From Candidatus Praeruminimicrobium purgamenti (GTDB lineage: Bacteria; Elusimicrobiota; Endomicrobiia; Endomicrobiales; Endomicrobiaceae): a DNA stretch of 41,722 nucleotides. The notes under the pieces were generated by a model that was not told where the DNA came from, made no database searches, and worked only from the letters and a program-made list of their open reading frames with translations. The translations under genes and the position numbers were made by a program. The DNA is taken from assembly GCA_018433585.1 (NCBI GenBank), contig JAHDQW010000013.1, positions 1 to 41,722 of the forward strand, in the 5' to 3' direction. Numbering within the stretch: the stretch's first letter is position 1; every line of letters starts with the position of its first letter. Shown piece by piece: positions 25,522 to 34,754 of the stretch.

Positions 25522-25602
25522 AGAAGAGGGATTCGAACCCTCGTAACCGGTAGGTTAACCGTGGTTTCAACACGGCGCCATAAGCCACTCGGCCATCCTT
25601 CC
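25518..25602 (-). tRNA. Class II Ser-like tRNA with GAA anticodon and decayed acceptor stem
   Basis: On the minus strand the gene starts GGAAGGATGGCCGAGTGG, a Ser-type 5' half and D arm. The anticodon stem CCGTG/CACGG is perfect and encloses TTGAAAC, placing GAA (a Phe anticodon) at 34-36. The variable arm is long (TAACC/GGTTA) and the T arm is perfect (GAGGG/CCCTC with TTCGAAT). The acceptor is poor: GGAAGGA faces TTCTTTT, giving three G-U pairs including 1-72 and 2-71, and the discriminator is U rather than the usual G of tRNA-Ser. No CCA is encoded. A GTACTAT/ATAGTAC palindrome lies 3 bp upstream. It may be a tRNA-Ser pseudogene or an unusual active tRNA. Confidence 0.75.
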
Positions 25603-25738
25603 AAGTACTATAAAAATAGTACCATCAGTATTATAATAAAATTTTATACAATTTGTAAAAATAAAAAATTCTTGTTAATATTTCAACCAGAAACCAATTA
25701 ATTTTTTTAATACTATTTTATCATTAAAGACTAGAAAG

Positions 25739-25838
25739 ATTTTGAGCGAGGCGAAGGATTTTCAAAGTGAAGTTTACATTTAAGCGGAGCCGTAAATGAG
25801 CTTTGAAAATCCAAAGCCGCAGTCAAAATATTTCGGTC
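25739..25838. repeat. Dispersed repeat copy B within a three-tier hairpin
   Basis: The 61-bp repeat (25778-25838) matches 10029-10089 at 57 positions. Around it three nested inverted pairs occur: ATTTTGA (25739) with TCAAAAT (25823-25829), GGATTTTCAAAG (25756-25767) with CTTTGAAAATCC (25801-25812), and TTTAC (25773-25777) with GTAAA (25792-25796). It lies between the tRNA-like gene and rplQ. Confidence 0.85.
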
Positions 25839-25875
25839 GCTATAAGGGTGTTATTTATCGTATAGACGTACAACA

Positions 25876-25905
25876 GGCACTGTGGTCGTGTGTACCAACA
25901 GTGCC
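25876..25905 (-). terminator. Hairpin downstream of rplQ
   Basis: GGCACTGT and ACAGTGCC form an 8-bp stem about 20 bp after the rplQ stop; an inner TGG/CCA can extend it. There is no T-run on the minus strand, so it may be a transcript-end stabiliser rather than an intrinsic terminator. Confidence 0.5.
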
Positions 25906-25924
25906 CTAATTGTTAAAAAATAAA

Positions 25925-26278
25925 CTAGATAACCAGCTTAACTACTGCCATTTCAGCTGAATCGCCCTTTCTCAAACCGAGTTTGAAAATCTGGGTATAT
26001 CCGCCGTTTCTTTCTTTGTATCTAGGAACTAAAACGTCAAAAACTTTTTTAACGACGTCTTTATTTGCAATTTCGCCGTGCAAAACTTTCTTTGCGTCCA
26101 AATCCGCAGGTTTTGCTTTTGTTATAAGCTTTTCTGCAAATCTTACGACTTCTTTAGCTCTAGGAACGGTTGTCGTAATCTTTTCGTGCAGGAAAAGACT
26201 TGTCGTCATATTTCTCATCATAGCTCTTTTATGAGAAGGGGTTACTGCCAATTTTCTTGTGTTGTGGTTTTTTATCAT
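25925..26278 (-). CDS. rplQ: 50S ribosomal protein L17
   Basis: 117 residues; the N-terminal HNTRKLAVTPSHKRAMMRNM and GGYTQIFKLGLRKGDSAEMA at the C-terminus are diagnostic of L17, a protein of the large subunit near the tunnel exit. Its ATG overlaps the rpoA stop, so translation is coupled. It is the last gene of the ribosomal cluster. Confidence 0.97.
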   Translation of the reverse strand: MIKNHNTRKLAVTPSHKRAMMRNMTTSLFLHEKITTTVPRAKEVVRFAEKLITKAKPADLDAKKVLHGEIANKDVVKKVFDVLVPRYKERNGGYTQIFKLGLRKGDSAEMAVVKLVI

Positions 26279-27240
26279 TATATTTGCTCCTTCAAAGACA
26301 AGCCGATCTCTTCCAATTTCTTTTTAATTTCCGTTAAAGACGTTTTACCGAATTTGTCGAATTCCATAAGATCTACTTCAGAATATGATATAAGCTGTCC
26401 GATTGTTTCTATTTCAGCATTTTTAAGGCTGTTTGATGCTCTTGTAGACAAATCTAAAATGCTTATAGGCTGAGCCTTTAACTCTTCAGTTTTGTCTTCC
26501 TGTTTTGTCTGTTCTTCAGCCGCAGCCTGTTCTTCCGTTTCAGAACTTGCTTCGCCTGTGAATATTGTTAAAGTGTTTCTTAAAATTTTTGCAGACTGTA
26601 TTAATGCTTCCTGAGGAGATATTGAACCGTCTGTCCATATTTCCATAACAAGCCTGTCATAATTTAACGCCTGGTCAACTCTGGTGTTTTCAACTTCGTA
26701 GTTAACTTTTGTTACAGGTGAAAAAAGAGCATCCATAACAATTGTTCCGGCGGAATATTTATGTTCTTTTATATCGTTTGCGAAAACATATCCTTTGCCT
26801 TTTGAAACTTCGAGTTCCATTTCAAGAGTTGTTCCGGCGTCTATATTTGCAATTTCCTGTTCAGGATTTAAAATTTCGACTGAACTGTTTTTATCGATGT
26901 CTTTTGCCGAAACCTGTCCCGCTTTATTGACTTTTAAATGAAGCTTTTCAGGACCTGCAGAATTTAATTTTACTCTTATTTTCTTAAGATTAAGAATTAT
27001 CTGCAATACGTCTTCTCTTACGCCTTTAATAACGGCATATTCGTGCTGTGCTCCGACGATATTGACTGAAGTAATTGCGGAACCTTCAATGCTTGAAAGC
27101 AAAATTCTTCTCAATGAATTTCCGATTGTATGTCCGTATCCTCTTTCAAAAGGCTGCGCAATAAATCTTCCGAAAGTTTTTGTAGCCGTCTTTTCTTCCA
27201 ATTGCAACTTTTTTAGTTTTTCTAAATCTGGCATTTTCAT
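26278..27240 (-). CDS. rpoA: DNA-directed RNA polymerase alpha subunit
   Basis: The 320-residue protein has the N-terminal assembly domain (FERGYGHTIGNSLRRILLSS, residues about 32-52; VMEIWTDGSISPQEAL near 195) and a C-terminal DNA- and activator-binding domain (ILDLSTRASNSLKNAEI onward). An acidic, Gln/Glu-rich linker (SSETEEQAAAEEQTKQEDKT) joins them. The alpha dimer starts RNA polymerase assembly and contacts UP elements and activators. It lies between rpsD and rplQ, the standard alpha-operon order. Confidence 0.98.
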   Translation of the reverse strand: MKMPDLEKLKKLQLEEKTATKTFGRFIAQPFERGYGHTIGNSLRRILLSSIEGSAITSVNIVGAQHEYAVIKGVREDVLQIILNLKKIRVKLNSAGPEKLHLKVNKAGQVSAKDIDKNSSVEILNPEQEIANIDAGTTLEMELEVSKGKGYVFANDIKEHKYSAGTIVMDALFSPVTKVNYEVENTRVDQALNYDRLVMEIWTDGSISPQEALIQSAKILRNTLTIFTGEASSETEEQAAAEEQTKQEDKTEELKAQPISILDLSTRASNSLKNAEIETIGQLISYSEVDLMEFDKFGKTSLTEIKKKLEEIGLSLKEQI

Positions 27241-27286
27241 GCTATATTACTCCGTTTAACTCACCGTTTTGACAAGTGGTTATTTT

Positions 27287-27910
27287 TTATTTTGAATACA
27301 ATTCAACTATCAACTGACCATTTATAGGATGCGAGAACTCTTCTCTCAAAGGTTCGCTTACAATCGTTCCTGAAACAGTATCTTTGCTGAAACTTAACCA
27401 TGAAGGAACTGAAACAGCGCTTTCCATAAGTTTCTTAAGATTTGAATTTGATTTATATTTTTCTCTTACCGAAATAACTTCGCCGATTGCAACCTGATAT
27501 CTAGGAACGTCAACTTTTTTACCGTTAACGGTAACGTTGCCGTGCATAACCATCTGTCTTGCCATCTTTCTTGAATGAGCCAAACCCATTTTGAAAACAA
27601 CGTTGTCGAGTCTGAGTTCAAGAAGCTTCAACAAATTGTCGCCTGTCATTCCAGGCAGTTTATCCGCAACTGCAAAATATCTTTTAAATTGCTGTTCAGT
27701 TAAACCGAACACTCTTCTTGCTTTCTGCTTTTCTCTCAAATGTTTTCCGTATTCCGAAATTTTGCTTTTCTTTGCGCCGTGCTGTCCAGGAGCATTTTTG
27801 CCTCTTTTTCTCTCAAGAGTGCAATTTGTCGAACATCTGTCGCCTTTCAAAAAAAGCTTTTCTCTTTCTGTTCTGCATTGTTTACAAACCGAACCAATAT
27901 AACGTGACAT
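27287..27910 (-). CDS. rpsD: 30S ribosomal protein S4, zinc-binding form
   Basis: The 207-residue protein binds 16S rRNA early in 30S assembly. Cysteines at 9, 12, 26 and 31 (CKQC, CSTNC) form the zinc-binding version of the N-terminus. The S4 RNA-binding domain follows (LELRLDNVVFKMGLAHSRK and GNVTVNGKKVDVP). S4 often represses the alpha operon by binding its mRNA; no such site could be identified here. Confidence 0.98.
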   Translation of the reverse strand: MSRYIGSVCKQCRTEREKLFLKGDRCSTNCTLERKRGKNAPGQHGAKKSKISEYGKHLREKQKARRVFGLTEQQFKRYFAVADKLPGMTGDNLLKLLELRLDNVVFKMGLAHSRKMARQMVMHGNVTVNGKKVDVPRYQVAIGEVISVREKYKSNSNLKKLMESAVSVPSWLSFSKDTVSGTIVSEPLREEFSHPINGQLIVELYSK

Positions 27911-27972
27911 CTATTAAAATCCTCCGAAAGTATTTTCCATTTATATGAATTACTGCAAATCTAATTTAAAAA

Positions 27973-28371
27973 CTACACTCTTCTAGGCTTAGGCGGACGG
28001 CAGCCGTCATGAGGAACCGGAGTAACGTCCTTAATAGCCGCTATTAAAAGACCTGACGCCTGAAGACCTCTGATTGCAGTTTCTCTTCCAGGTCCAGGGC
28101 CGTTAACGAAAACAGAAACTTGTTTTACGCCGTAGTCCATAGCTTTTTTACCGACTGCGTTTGCCGTCATCTGAGCTGCAAACGGAGTTCCTTTTTTTGC
28201 GCCTTTAAAACCTGAACCGCCTGCTGAAGCCCAAGCTAAAGTATTGCCTTTATCATCCGTAATATTAACGATTGTATTATTAAATGTTGACTGTATGTAT
28301 GCTCTTGCCATACCGCCAGTAAATTTGACTTTTTTCTTTACGCCAACGGTTTTCTTTTTATCATCTGCCAT
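27973..28371 (-). CDS. rpsK: 30S ribosomal protein S11
   Basis: 132 residues. The motifs [38 protein letters not shown] and [18 protein letters not shown] identify S11, a platform protein near the decoding region. It ends with [17 protein letters not shown], the conserved tail. It lies 33 bp after rpsM. Confidence 0.98.
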   Translation of the reverse strand: MADDKKKTVGVKKKVKFTGGMARAYIQSTFNNTIVNITDDKGNTLAWASAGGSGFKGAKKGTPFAAQMTANAVGKKAMDYGVKQVSVFVNGPGPGRETAIRGLQASGLLIAAIKDVTPVPHDGCRPPKPRRV

Positions 28372-28404
28372 TATCTTTAAGCCTCCAGCTTATATTTGTT
28401 TATT

Positions 28405-28797
28405 TTATTTCTTTGCCGCAGGTTTTGCCGCTGCTTTTCCTGCTCCTACAGTTTTTCTCTTTCCTCTTCTTGTTCTTGCGTTTGTCTTAGTTCTCTGTCC
28501 TCTTACAGGAAGATTTCTTTTATGTCTTGTGCCTCTGTAGCTTCCGATATCAATCAATCTCTTGATGTTAGCCTGAATTTCTCTTCTCAAATCACCTTCA
28601 ACTTTAAATTCCTTGGTGATAAGATTGTTAATCTGGCTGACTTCGCCCTCTGTAAGATCTTTAACTCTTTTTGCTGGGTCGAGATTAAGTTCTTTTATAA
28701 TCGCATTTGAAATAACAGGGCCTATGCCGTAAATATATCTTAATGCTATATCTAATCTCTTATTTTTTGGTAAATCAACTCCGGCAACTCTTGCCAT
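28405..28797 (-). CDS. rpsM: 30S ribosomal protein S13
   Basis: 130 residues. The start [19 protein letters not shown] and the tail motif [20 protein letters not shown] are typical; S13 contacts the large subunit and the P-site tRNA. A short Ala/Lys-rich tail ([12 protein letters not shown]) extends beyond the usual end. Confidence 0.98.
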   Translation of the reverse strand: MARVAGVDLPKNKRLDIALRYIYGIGPVISNAIIKELNLDPAKRVKDLTEGEVSQINNLITKEFKVEGDLRREIQANIKRLIDIGSYRGTRHKRNLPVRGQRTKTNARTRRGKRKTVGAGKAAAKPAAKK

Positions 28798-28859
28798 TAT
28801 ACTTCCTCCGTTAAAAACATTTATTTTATATTATTTAAACACTTATTTCAACAAAAAAA

Positions 28860-28973
28860 TTAACCTTGTCTCTGTTTGTGTCTTGGATCTTCACAAACTA
28901 CTCTTACTACACCTTTCCTTTTTACAACTTTGCACTTTTGGCATATAGGCTTTACTGATGCTCTGACTTTCAT
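28860..28973 (-). CDS. rpmJ: 50S ribosomal protein L36, zinc-binding form
   Basis: A 37-residue ORF translates as [20 protein letters not shown], then [17 protein letters not shown]. The Cys11, Cys14, Cys27, His32 set is the zinc ribbon of the C+ type L36. Its position between infA (17 bp) and rpsM is the standard one. Confidence 0.97.
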   Translation of the reverse strand: MKVRASVKPICQKCKVVKRKGVVRVVCEDPRHKQRQG

Positions 28974-28990
28974 TACATTACTCCCTAATT

Positions 28991-29206
28991 TTATTTGTCT
29001 CTATATGTTATTCTTCCCCTCGTTAAATCATAAGGAGAAAGCTCAACTTTTACTTTATCGCCCGGCAAAATTTTAATATAGTGCATTCTCATCTTACCGC
29101 AGATATGCGCTAAAATTACATGCCCGCCTTCTATCTCTACTTTAAACATTGCGTTCGGCAGTGATTCAAGTATTTTACCGGCAACTTCAATCTTTTCTTC
29201 TTTCAT
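28991..29206 (-). CDS. infA: Translation initiation factor IF-1
   Basis: 71 residues forming a single OB fold. The motifs [35 protein letters not shown] and [20 protein letters not shown] are diagnostic. IF-1 blocks the A site during initiation. It lies between map and rpmJ, as usual in the spc-alpha region. Confidence 0.98.
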   Translation of the reverse strand: MKEEKIEVAGKILESLPNAMFKVEIEGGHVILAHICGKMRMHYIKILPGDKVKVELSPYDLTRGRITYRDK

Positions 29207-29268
29207 TTTTTCCCTTTCTTTCAGGCAGTATTTATTCTTACGGGGAGTTCTGTCTAATCCCCTGTTTT

Positions 29269-30027
29269 TTACAGCTGCGTCAAAATTTCATAACCGTCTT
29301 TTGTAACTGCAACCGTGTGCTCGAAATGAGCGCATAAACTGCCGTCTCTTGTAACAACAGTCCATTCATTAGGCAAAACTCTTACATAATATTTGCCGAT
29401 GTTGACCATTGGTTCTATAGCAATAACCATTCCGGGAAGCAATCTCGGACCTGTTCCCGGTTTTCCGAAGTTAGGAACGCTTGGTTCTTCATGCAGATTT
29501 CTGCCGAGTCCGTGGCCGCAATAATCACGGACTATTGAATAACCAAAAGGTTCAACATAACTTTGGACTGCGTAGGAAACATCGCCCAATCTGTTGCCCG
29601 GTTTGACTTGCTCTATAGCTTTATATAATGAGTCTTCGGTAACCTTCAGCAGCTTTTCGGCTGATTCCGAAATAGCGCCTACAGGATAAGTAAATGCGGA
29701 ATCGGAATAATAACCGTCGTAAATCGTTCCGATATCCACCGTTACGATATCTCCCGAAGAAAGTTCACAAGAGTCATTCGGTATCCCGTGAACAAGCTCA
29801 TCATTAACTGAAACGCATGCAGATGCTGGAAAACCGCCGTATCCCAAAAAAGCAGGTTTCATATTAAAAGAACTGATTTGCTTAAATACTTCTTTATCTA
29901 TATCTTCCGTCGTAATGCCCGGTTTTATAAAACTTTTTAAACTCTCTAAAATTTTTGCCGTCGCTTTGCCGGCCGTTCTCATCTTCTTAAGTTCTGTTTC
30001 GCTCTTTAATTCTATGCTTTTAGTCAA
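29269..30027 (-). CDS. map: Type I methionine aminopeptidase
   Basis: This 252-residue enzyme removes the initiator Met from nascent proteins. Substrate His80 (ELVHGIP) and metal ligands Asp98 (VTVDIGT) and Asp109 (YYSDSAFTY) are present, with the later His and Glu ligands in [21 protein letters not shown] and [10 protein letters not shown]. It is a compact, single-domain form without an N-terminal extension. adk lies 9 bp upstream, suggesting cotranscription. Confidence 0.97.
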   Translation of the reverse strand: MTKSIELKSETELKKMRTAGKATAKILESLKSFIKPGITTEDIDKEVFKQISSFNMKPAFLGYGGFPASACVSVNDELVHGIPNDSCELSSGDIVTVDIGTIYDGYYSDSAFTYPVGAISESAEKLLKVTEDSLYKAIEQVKPGNRLGDVSYAVQSYVEPFGYSIVRDYCGHGLGRNLHEEPSVPNFGKPGTGPRLLPGMVIAIEPMVNIGKYYVRVLPNEWTVVTRDGSLCAHFEHTVAVTKDGYEILTQL

Positions 30028-30036
30028 AATATGCCT

Positions 30037-30681
30037 TCATTTTATATTATTATTTACAAAATTTTCAATCTTTTCAAAGACTTGCTCGGGAGACAAGGTT
30101 CCGTCAACCCTTACAATATTGCCTGCCTTGGTGTAATATTCTATCAAAATTTCAGTCTGTTTTTTGTATACGTCAAGCCTTTCTTTTATCGTATCAGGAT
30201 TATCGTCTTTTCTCTGCACGAGCTTTGCTCCGCAGAAATCGCAGACGCCTTCCTTTTTTGAAGGCTTAAGAACTAAGTTAAAACTTCCGCCGCATGCAGG
30301 GCAGACTCTTCTTCCCGACAGCCTTTTGATAATATCTTCTTCAGGCACTTCAATACAAAAAACTTCGGTTATCTTTCTGTTCATCTTTTTGAGAAACTTA
30401 TCAAGCTCTTCAGCCTGAAACAAAGTTCTCGGAAAACCGTCCAGCAGAAAACCGCTTTTGCAGTCTTCTCTTTGAAGTCTTTTTTCAACCATATCGACAA
30501 TAATTTGATCAGGCACCAGCTGCCCTGACGTAAGATAAGGAGCAAACACAGGATCGTCTTTGGCTTCTCTTATCATGTCTCCGGTTGAAAGATGGAGAAC
30601 TTCAAACCTTTTGCTTATCATTTTTGCCTGGGTGCCTTTTCCTGCTCCCGGAGGCCCAAATAATATGAAATTTTTTTCCAT
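30037..30681 (-). CDS. adk: Adenylate kinase, zinc-binding LID type
   Basis: The 214-residue enzyme interconverts ATP plus AMP with two ADP. It has the P-loop GPPGAGKGT (residues 9-17), the AMP-binding STGDMIREA and GFPRTLFQAEEL, and a LID carrying CPACG and CDFCG, the four-Cys zinc form typical of many Gram-positive and other bacteria. The ATG at 30681 starts the usual N-terminus just before the P-loop and has GGGAAG upstream; the frame to 30726 would add 15 residues. Confidence 0.97.
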   Translation of the reverse strand: MEKNFILFGPPGAGKGTQAKMISKRFEVLHLSTGDMIREAKDDPVFAPYLTSGQLVPDQIIVDMVEKRLQREDCKSGFLLDGFPRTLFQAEELDKFLKKMNRKITEVFCIEVPEEDIIKRLSGRRVCPACGGSFNLVLKPSKKEGVCDFCGAKLVQRKDDNPDTIKERLDVYKKQTEILIEYYTKAGNIVRVDGTLSPEQVFEKIENFVNNNIK

Positions 30682-30776
30682 TATCGCTTCCCGATACCGC
30701 AACTTTACAACATGAAATATTTTCACTAAACCCCGGAATTATGAAGTTCTGAGGTTCAACAAAAATATTTCCTATA

Positions 30777-32120
30777 CTACTTTATATTAAACCAACGACC
30801 TTTAATTCTTCCTTCCTTCATAAAGCCTTCGTAGTGTCTCATTATAAGGTGAGACTCTATCTGTCCGATGGTGTCCAAAGCTACGCCGACTACGATAAGC
30901 AGTGAAGTTCCGCCGAAGAAAAACGGCGCTGACATAAACGTTCTTATATAATCAGGCAAAACGGCTATACACGCAACAAACAGCGCTCCGCCCAAAGTAA
31001 CTCTTTCCAAAACTTTCTGTATATATACAGACGTTGAATCGCCCGGTCTTATTCCCGGTATAAATCCGCCGGATTTTTTCATATTTTCTGCCAAATCTTT
31101 AGGATTAAACGAAATCGAATTGTAGAAATAACAGAAGAAAATAACCAATGCGGCATATACGAAATTATAAATAAACGAACTGTGGTTAAACCATTCCGTT
31201 ATCAATTTTGAAACCTGAACACCCCAAACCGTCCAGTTTGGAGCAAATTGCGCAATTGTTAAAGGAGCAGACAAAATAGATACCGAGAAGATAACAGCTA
31301 TAACGCCGGACTGGTCAACTTTTATAGGCAGAAACGAACTTGAACCGCCGTACATTTTTCTGCCGACCATTCTTTTTGCATAGTGTATAGGAATTCTTCT
31401 CTGCGCCGTTTCAACCCATACGACAAGGGCTAAAACTACAACGACCAAAACTACTAAAGACAATGCGACAAGTATTGAAAGTTCGTCCATCTGAACAAGC
31501 TTTATTACTCCTAAAACCGCAGAAGGAAGCCTTTCCACTATACCTGCGAAAATGATTAAAGAAATACCGTTTCCGATTCCTCTTTCCGTAACCTGTTCTC
31601 CAAGCCACATTATAAGAACCGTACCGGTTACAAGAGTAAAAATGGTCATTACCATCCAAGACATCGTAGGGTCCAAAACTATAGGCATTCCGCTAGGAGT
31701 AGGCATTTTTACTATCGCCATTGTAAGACCAAACGACTGAACGGCGCCTAAAATCAAGGTTCCGTATCTTGTAATCTGGGTAAGTTTCTTTCTGCCGTGT
31801 TCGCCTTCTTTTGCAAGTCTGTCAAGATAAGGGATAACATGCGCGCCCTGCATCAAGCTCATAATAATGGAAGCGTTGATGTAAGGCATGATACCCATTG
31901 AAAAAACAGACATTCTGTTTAAGGCTCCGCCCGAAAACATATCCAAAAAGCCCAACAATCCGTTGCTATTTGCCTCAAATAATGATTTTACCGCTTCCGC
32001 ATTGATTCCCGGAATAGGCACTGCCGCGCCGATTCTGTAGGCAATAATTATAGCTAAAGTAAATAAAACTTTACTTCTTAGTTGAGGGATCTTAAATATA
32101 TCTCCGAATGTTTTTAACAT
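30777..32120 (-). CDS. secY: Protein translocase channel subunit SecY
   Basis: The 447-residue membrane protein has about ten helices and family landmarks: AYRIGAAVPIPGINAEAV, FSGGALNRMSVFSMGIMPYI, GERGIGNGISLIIFAGI-like VTERGIGNGISLIIFAG, RRIPIHYAKRMVG and NPKDLAENMKKSGGFIPGIR. It forms the membrane pore for exported proteins, including the signal-peptide-bearing giant protein here. It follows rplO, as in most spc operons; 95 bp then separate it from adk. Confidence 0.98.
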   Translation of the reverse strand: MLKTFGDIFKIPQLRSKVLFTLAIIIAYRIGAAVPIPGINAEAVKSLFEANSNGLLGFLDMFSGGALNRMSVFSMGIMPYINASIIMSLMQGAHVIPYLDRLAKEGEHGRKKLTQITRYGTLILGAVQSFGLTMAIVKMPTPSGMPIVLDPTMSWMVMTIFTLVTGTVLIMWLGEQVTERGIGNGISLIIFAGIVERLPSAVLGVIKLVQMDELSILVALSLVVLVVVVLALVVWVETAQRRIPIHYAKRMVGRKMYGGSSSFLPIKVDQSGVIAVIFSVSILSAPLTIAQFAPNWTVWGVQVSKLITEWFNHSSFIYNFVYAALVIFFCYFYNSISFNPKDLAENMKKSGGFIPGIRPGDSTSVYIQKVLERVTLGGALFVACIAVLPDYIRTFMSAPFFFGGTSLLIVVGVALDTIGQIESHLIMRHYEGFMKEGRIKGRWFNIK

Positions 32121-32138
32121 AGCATATCATCCATTTTT

Positions 32139-32588
32139 TTATTTTATTATTTCTGCTTTTCCGCCGGCTTTTGCTATTTTTTCCTGCGCCGTCTTTGAGA
32201 ACGCATTTGCCTTAACGGTAAAATTTTTCTTAAGTTCGCCGTCAGCCAAAATTTTGACCAAACCGCTTTTCTTAATTAAACCGGCCGTTTTAAGCTTGGC
32301 AACCGTTACTTCGTCGCCTGCGTTGAATTTTGATTCTATTGAGCTTAAATTTACTATTTCATATTCTTTGCTGAACATTGCGTTGCTGAAGCCTCTTTTA
32401 GGCATTCTTCTGACGATAGAATTCTGTCCGCCTTCAAAGTAAGACATCTTTCCGTCGCCTGATCTTGCGCTCTGTCCTTTGCTTCCTCTGGTTGAGGTTC
32501 TGCCGTGTCCGCTTCCGACGCCTCTTCCGACTATTTTTCTTCTATGTTTTGCACCTTGTGCAGGTGATAATGTATTAAGACCTATCAT
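32139..32588 (-). CDS. rplO: 50S ribosomal protein L15
   Basis: 149 residues with the N-terminal glycine-rich [19 protein letters not shown] and the [10 protein letters not shown] motif. Its ATG overlaps the rpsE TGA (ATGA), so translation is coupled and there is no room for rpmD, which usually lies between them. Confidence 0.98.
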   Translation of the reverse strand: MIGLNTLSPAQGAKHRRKIVGRGVGSGHGRTSTRGSKGQSARSGDGKMSYFEGGQNSIVRRMPKRGFSNAMFSKEYEIVNLSSIESKFNAGDEVTVAKLKTAGLIKKSGLVKILADGELKKNFTVKANAFSKTAQEKIAKAGGKAEIIK

Positions 32589-33091
32589 ATTTCTGCAACC
32601 TCTTTATTCCTTATTTTTGCAACGTCTTCTTTTGTTCTCAAACCCTTCAAAGCTTCTATTGTTGCATAAACAACATTAAAAGGATTTGCCGTTCTCATTG
32701 ATTTTGTAAGAATATCAGATATTCCTACAGCCTCAAGAACTGCTCTTACAGGTCCGCCTGCGATAACTCCGGTTCCAGGAACTGCAGGTCTTAAAAATAC
32801 TTTTCCTGCGCCTGAAATACCGTAAACTTCATGAGGAATAGACGTATTTCTTAAAGATACGCTTATCATGCTTTTCTGAGCGCAAGCGCTTCCTTTCTTA
32901 ATTGCAGCCTGAACTTCGTTTGCCTTTCCGAGACCGCAGCCTACTTTACCTTTACCGTCACCGACGACTACCAAAGCGTTGAAAGAAAATCTTTTTCCGC
33001 CCTTTACAACTTTGGCAACTCTGTTAACAGCTACCACGGTTTCTATTAAACCTGTTTCATTTTCATTTTTATTAAATTTATTGTCAGCCAA
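32585..33091 (-). CDS. rpsE: 30S ribosomal protein S5
   Basis: 168 residues. The double-stranded-RNA-binding-like N-terminus ([35 protein letters not shown]) and [20 protein letters not shown] define S5, which supports decoding accuracy. Its stop overlaps the rplO start. Confidence 0.98.
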   Translation of the reverse strand: MADNKFNKNENETGLIETVVAVNRVAKVVKGGKRFSFNALVVVGDGKGKVGCGLGKANEVQAAIKKGSACAQKSMISVSLRNTSIPHEVYGISGAGKVFLRPAVPGTGVIAGGPVRAVLEAVGISDILTKSMRTANPFNVVYATIEALKGLRTKEDVAKIRNKEVAEI

Positions 33092-33146
33092 CTTATCCCC
33101 CTGTTACTTACAACAACAATATGAAAACTGCTTTTCGCAGTTCGAT

Positions 33147-33506
33147 TTAGAAATCCAATCCGCCTGCTCTTGCTTCGTCAGCAAGCGCTTTAACTTTACC
33201 TACAAAAGCTTTTCCGGCTCTGTCGAAAACAACAGACTTTACGCTCTTTTCAAGAGCTTTCTGGGCAATCAATTTTCCGACTGCTTTAGCCGCTTCGATC
33301 GTATCAGTCGTTTTTAATTTGCCTTTGAGCTCAGGTGATAAAGTTGATGCCGCCGCCAAAGTAAAACCTTTTGTATCGTCGATAACTTGAGCATAAATAT
33401 GTTTCTGTCCGCATTTGACGTTCAATCTTGGTCTTTCTGTCGTACCGGAAACTTTGCTCCTTACTCTTTTCTTACGAAAATCTGACCTTATTTTTGCACC
33501 TTTCAT
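33147..33506 (-). CDS. rplR: 50S ribosomal protein L18
   Basis: 119 residues; [21 protein letters not shown] and [20 protein letters not shown] are characteristic. L18 binds 5S rRNA. It lies between rplF and rpsE. Confidence 0.97.
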   Translation of the reverse strand: MKGAKIRSDFRKKRVRSKVSGTTERPRLNVKCGQKHIYAQVIDDTKGFTLAAASTLSPELKGKLKTTDTIEAAKAVGKLIAQKALEKSVKSVVFDRAGKAFVGKVKALADEARAGGLDF

Positions 33507-33529
33507 TACTCTATCCTCTAAAATAAATT

Positions 33530-34090
33530 CTATTTCTTAGAACCGGCTGCTGCTTTACCGGCTTTTCTTATTATCTTTTCACCGGCATATCTTATACCAA
33601 AACCTTTATATGGTTCCGGAGGCTTTATCGCTCTTACTTCAGCCGCAAAAGAACCTACCGCCTGTTTGTCGATGCCGGAAACTGAAAGTGTAGGAATCTT
33701 ATCGGCAGTCATTCCCAAAACGACTTTAACTCCCTCAGGAACTTCTTTCGTTACGGTATGCGAATATCCGACTGTAAACGTAATCTTTTTACCTTCGGCA
33801 ACCGCTTTAAAACCCAAACCGTTAAGTTCAAGTTCTTTTTTATAACCTGTCGTTATACCTTCAATCATGTTGCAGATAAGGCCTCTTGTAAGACCCTGCA
33901 GCATGTTTGCTTCTCTTGTTTCTTCTTTCATTTCGACAAGAATTGCTTTCCCGTCGATCTTAATGTCAATTTTCTCATGTATGTTCTGAGAAAGTTTTCC
34001 GGTTGTTCCGGAAATTTCTAAAATACCATTCTTAAATTCTGCTTTAATTTTTTCAGGTATTGTTATTGGTTTTTTTCCTAAGCGACTCAT
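33530..34090 (-). CDS. rplF: 50S ribosomal protein L6
   Basis: 186 residues with the start [19 protein letters not shown] and the C-terminal [15 protein letters not shown] motif of L6, which sits near the factor-binding site. It has an Ala/Lys-rich tail. Confidence 0.98.
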   Translation of the reverse strand: MSRLGKKPITIPEKIKAEFKNGILEISGTTGKLSQNIHEKIDIKIDGKAILVEMKEETREANMLQGLTRGLICNMIEGITTGYKKELELNGLGFKAVAEGKKITFTVGYSHTVTKEVPEGVKVVLGMTADKIPTLSVSGIDKQAVGSFAAEVRAIKPPEPYKGFGIRYAGEKIIRKAGKAAAGSKK

Positions 34091-34114
34091 TTCAAAACCT
34101 CAATTAAATATATT

Positions 34115-34510
34115 TTACCAAACGTATCCTATTATTTCTCCGCCTATTTTTGCTTCTTTTGCCTTTTTGCCTGCCATTATTCCTTTCGATGTAGAAATTA
34201 TTGAAGTACCGAAACTTCCGAGAACCTTAGGCAGATCTTCATGACCTTTGTAAATTCTCAAGCTTGGCTTTGAGACTCTTTTTATGTCCTGAATAACGGC
34301 TTTCCCATTTAAATCATACTTCAAATAAACTCTCAAAACGCCCTGCTTCTGATCTTCAATGTGCTTATAATTTGCGATATAGCCTTCTTCTTTCAAAACT
34401 CTTGCTATTTCCGTCTTTACTTTTGAAGAAGGAATATCAACTTTTTCATGCAGTTTCGCATTCGCATTACGAATTCTAACAAACATGTCTGATATAGGAT
34501 CTGTAATCAT
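34115..34510 (-). CDS. rpsH: 30S ribosomal protein S8
   Basis: 131 residues starting MITDPISDMFVRIRNANAKL, the normal S8 N-terminus; the ATG at 34510 has GAGG upstream, and a frame to 34552 would add 14 unneeded residues. The C-terminal GTSIISTSKGIMAGKKAKEA is typical. S8 binds central-domain 16S rRNA and represses spc expression in E. coli. Confidence 0.98.
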   Translation of the reverse strand: MITDPISDMFVRIRNANAKLHEKVDIPSSKVKTEIARVLKEEGYIANYKHIEDQKQGVLRVYLKYDLNGKAVIQDIKRVSKPSLRIYKGHEDLPKVLGSFGTSIISTSKGIMAGKKAKEAKIGGEIIGYVW

Positions 34511-34545
34511 TACCCAAACCTCTTTTAATTTTGTTTTACTGTTTT

Positions 34546-34731
34546 TTACCAACTTGACTTTGATACACCCGGTATTTCACCGTTATGTGCAAGTTTACGG
34601 AAGCATATTCTGCACAATCCGAAATCTCTGTAGTAGCCTCTAGGTCTTCCACACAGGCGACATCTGTTCCTGTACCTAGTTGCAAACTTTTGAGGTTTGC
34701 GCATTTTTGCTTCAGCTGATAGTGTTGCCAT
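34546..34731 (-). CDS. rpsN: 30S ribosomal protein S14, zinc-binding type Z
   Basis: 61 residues, the short form. [17 protein letters not shown] and [19 protein letters not shown] supply the CxxC-CxxC zinc site. The N-terminus ([16 protein letters not shown]) is slightly divergent. It lies between rplE and rpsH. Confidence 0.98.
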   Translation of the reverse strand: MATLSAEAKMRKPQKFATRYRNRCRLCGRPRGYYRDFGLCRICFRKLAHNGEIPGVSKSSW

Positions 34732-34754
34732 AAAAAAAACCTCTACTTTTTATT

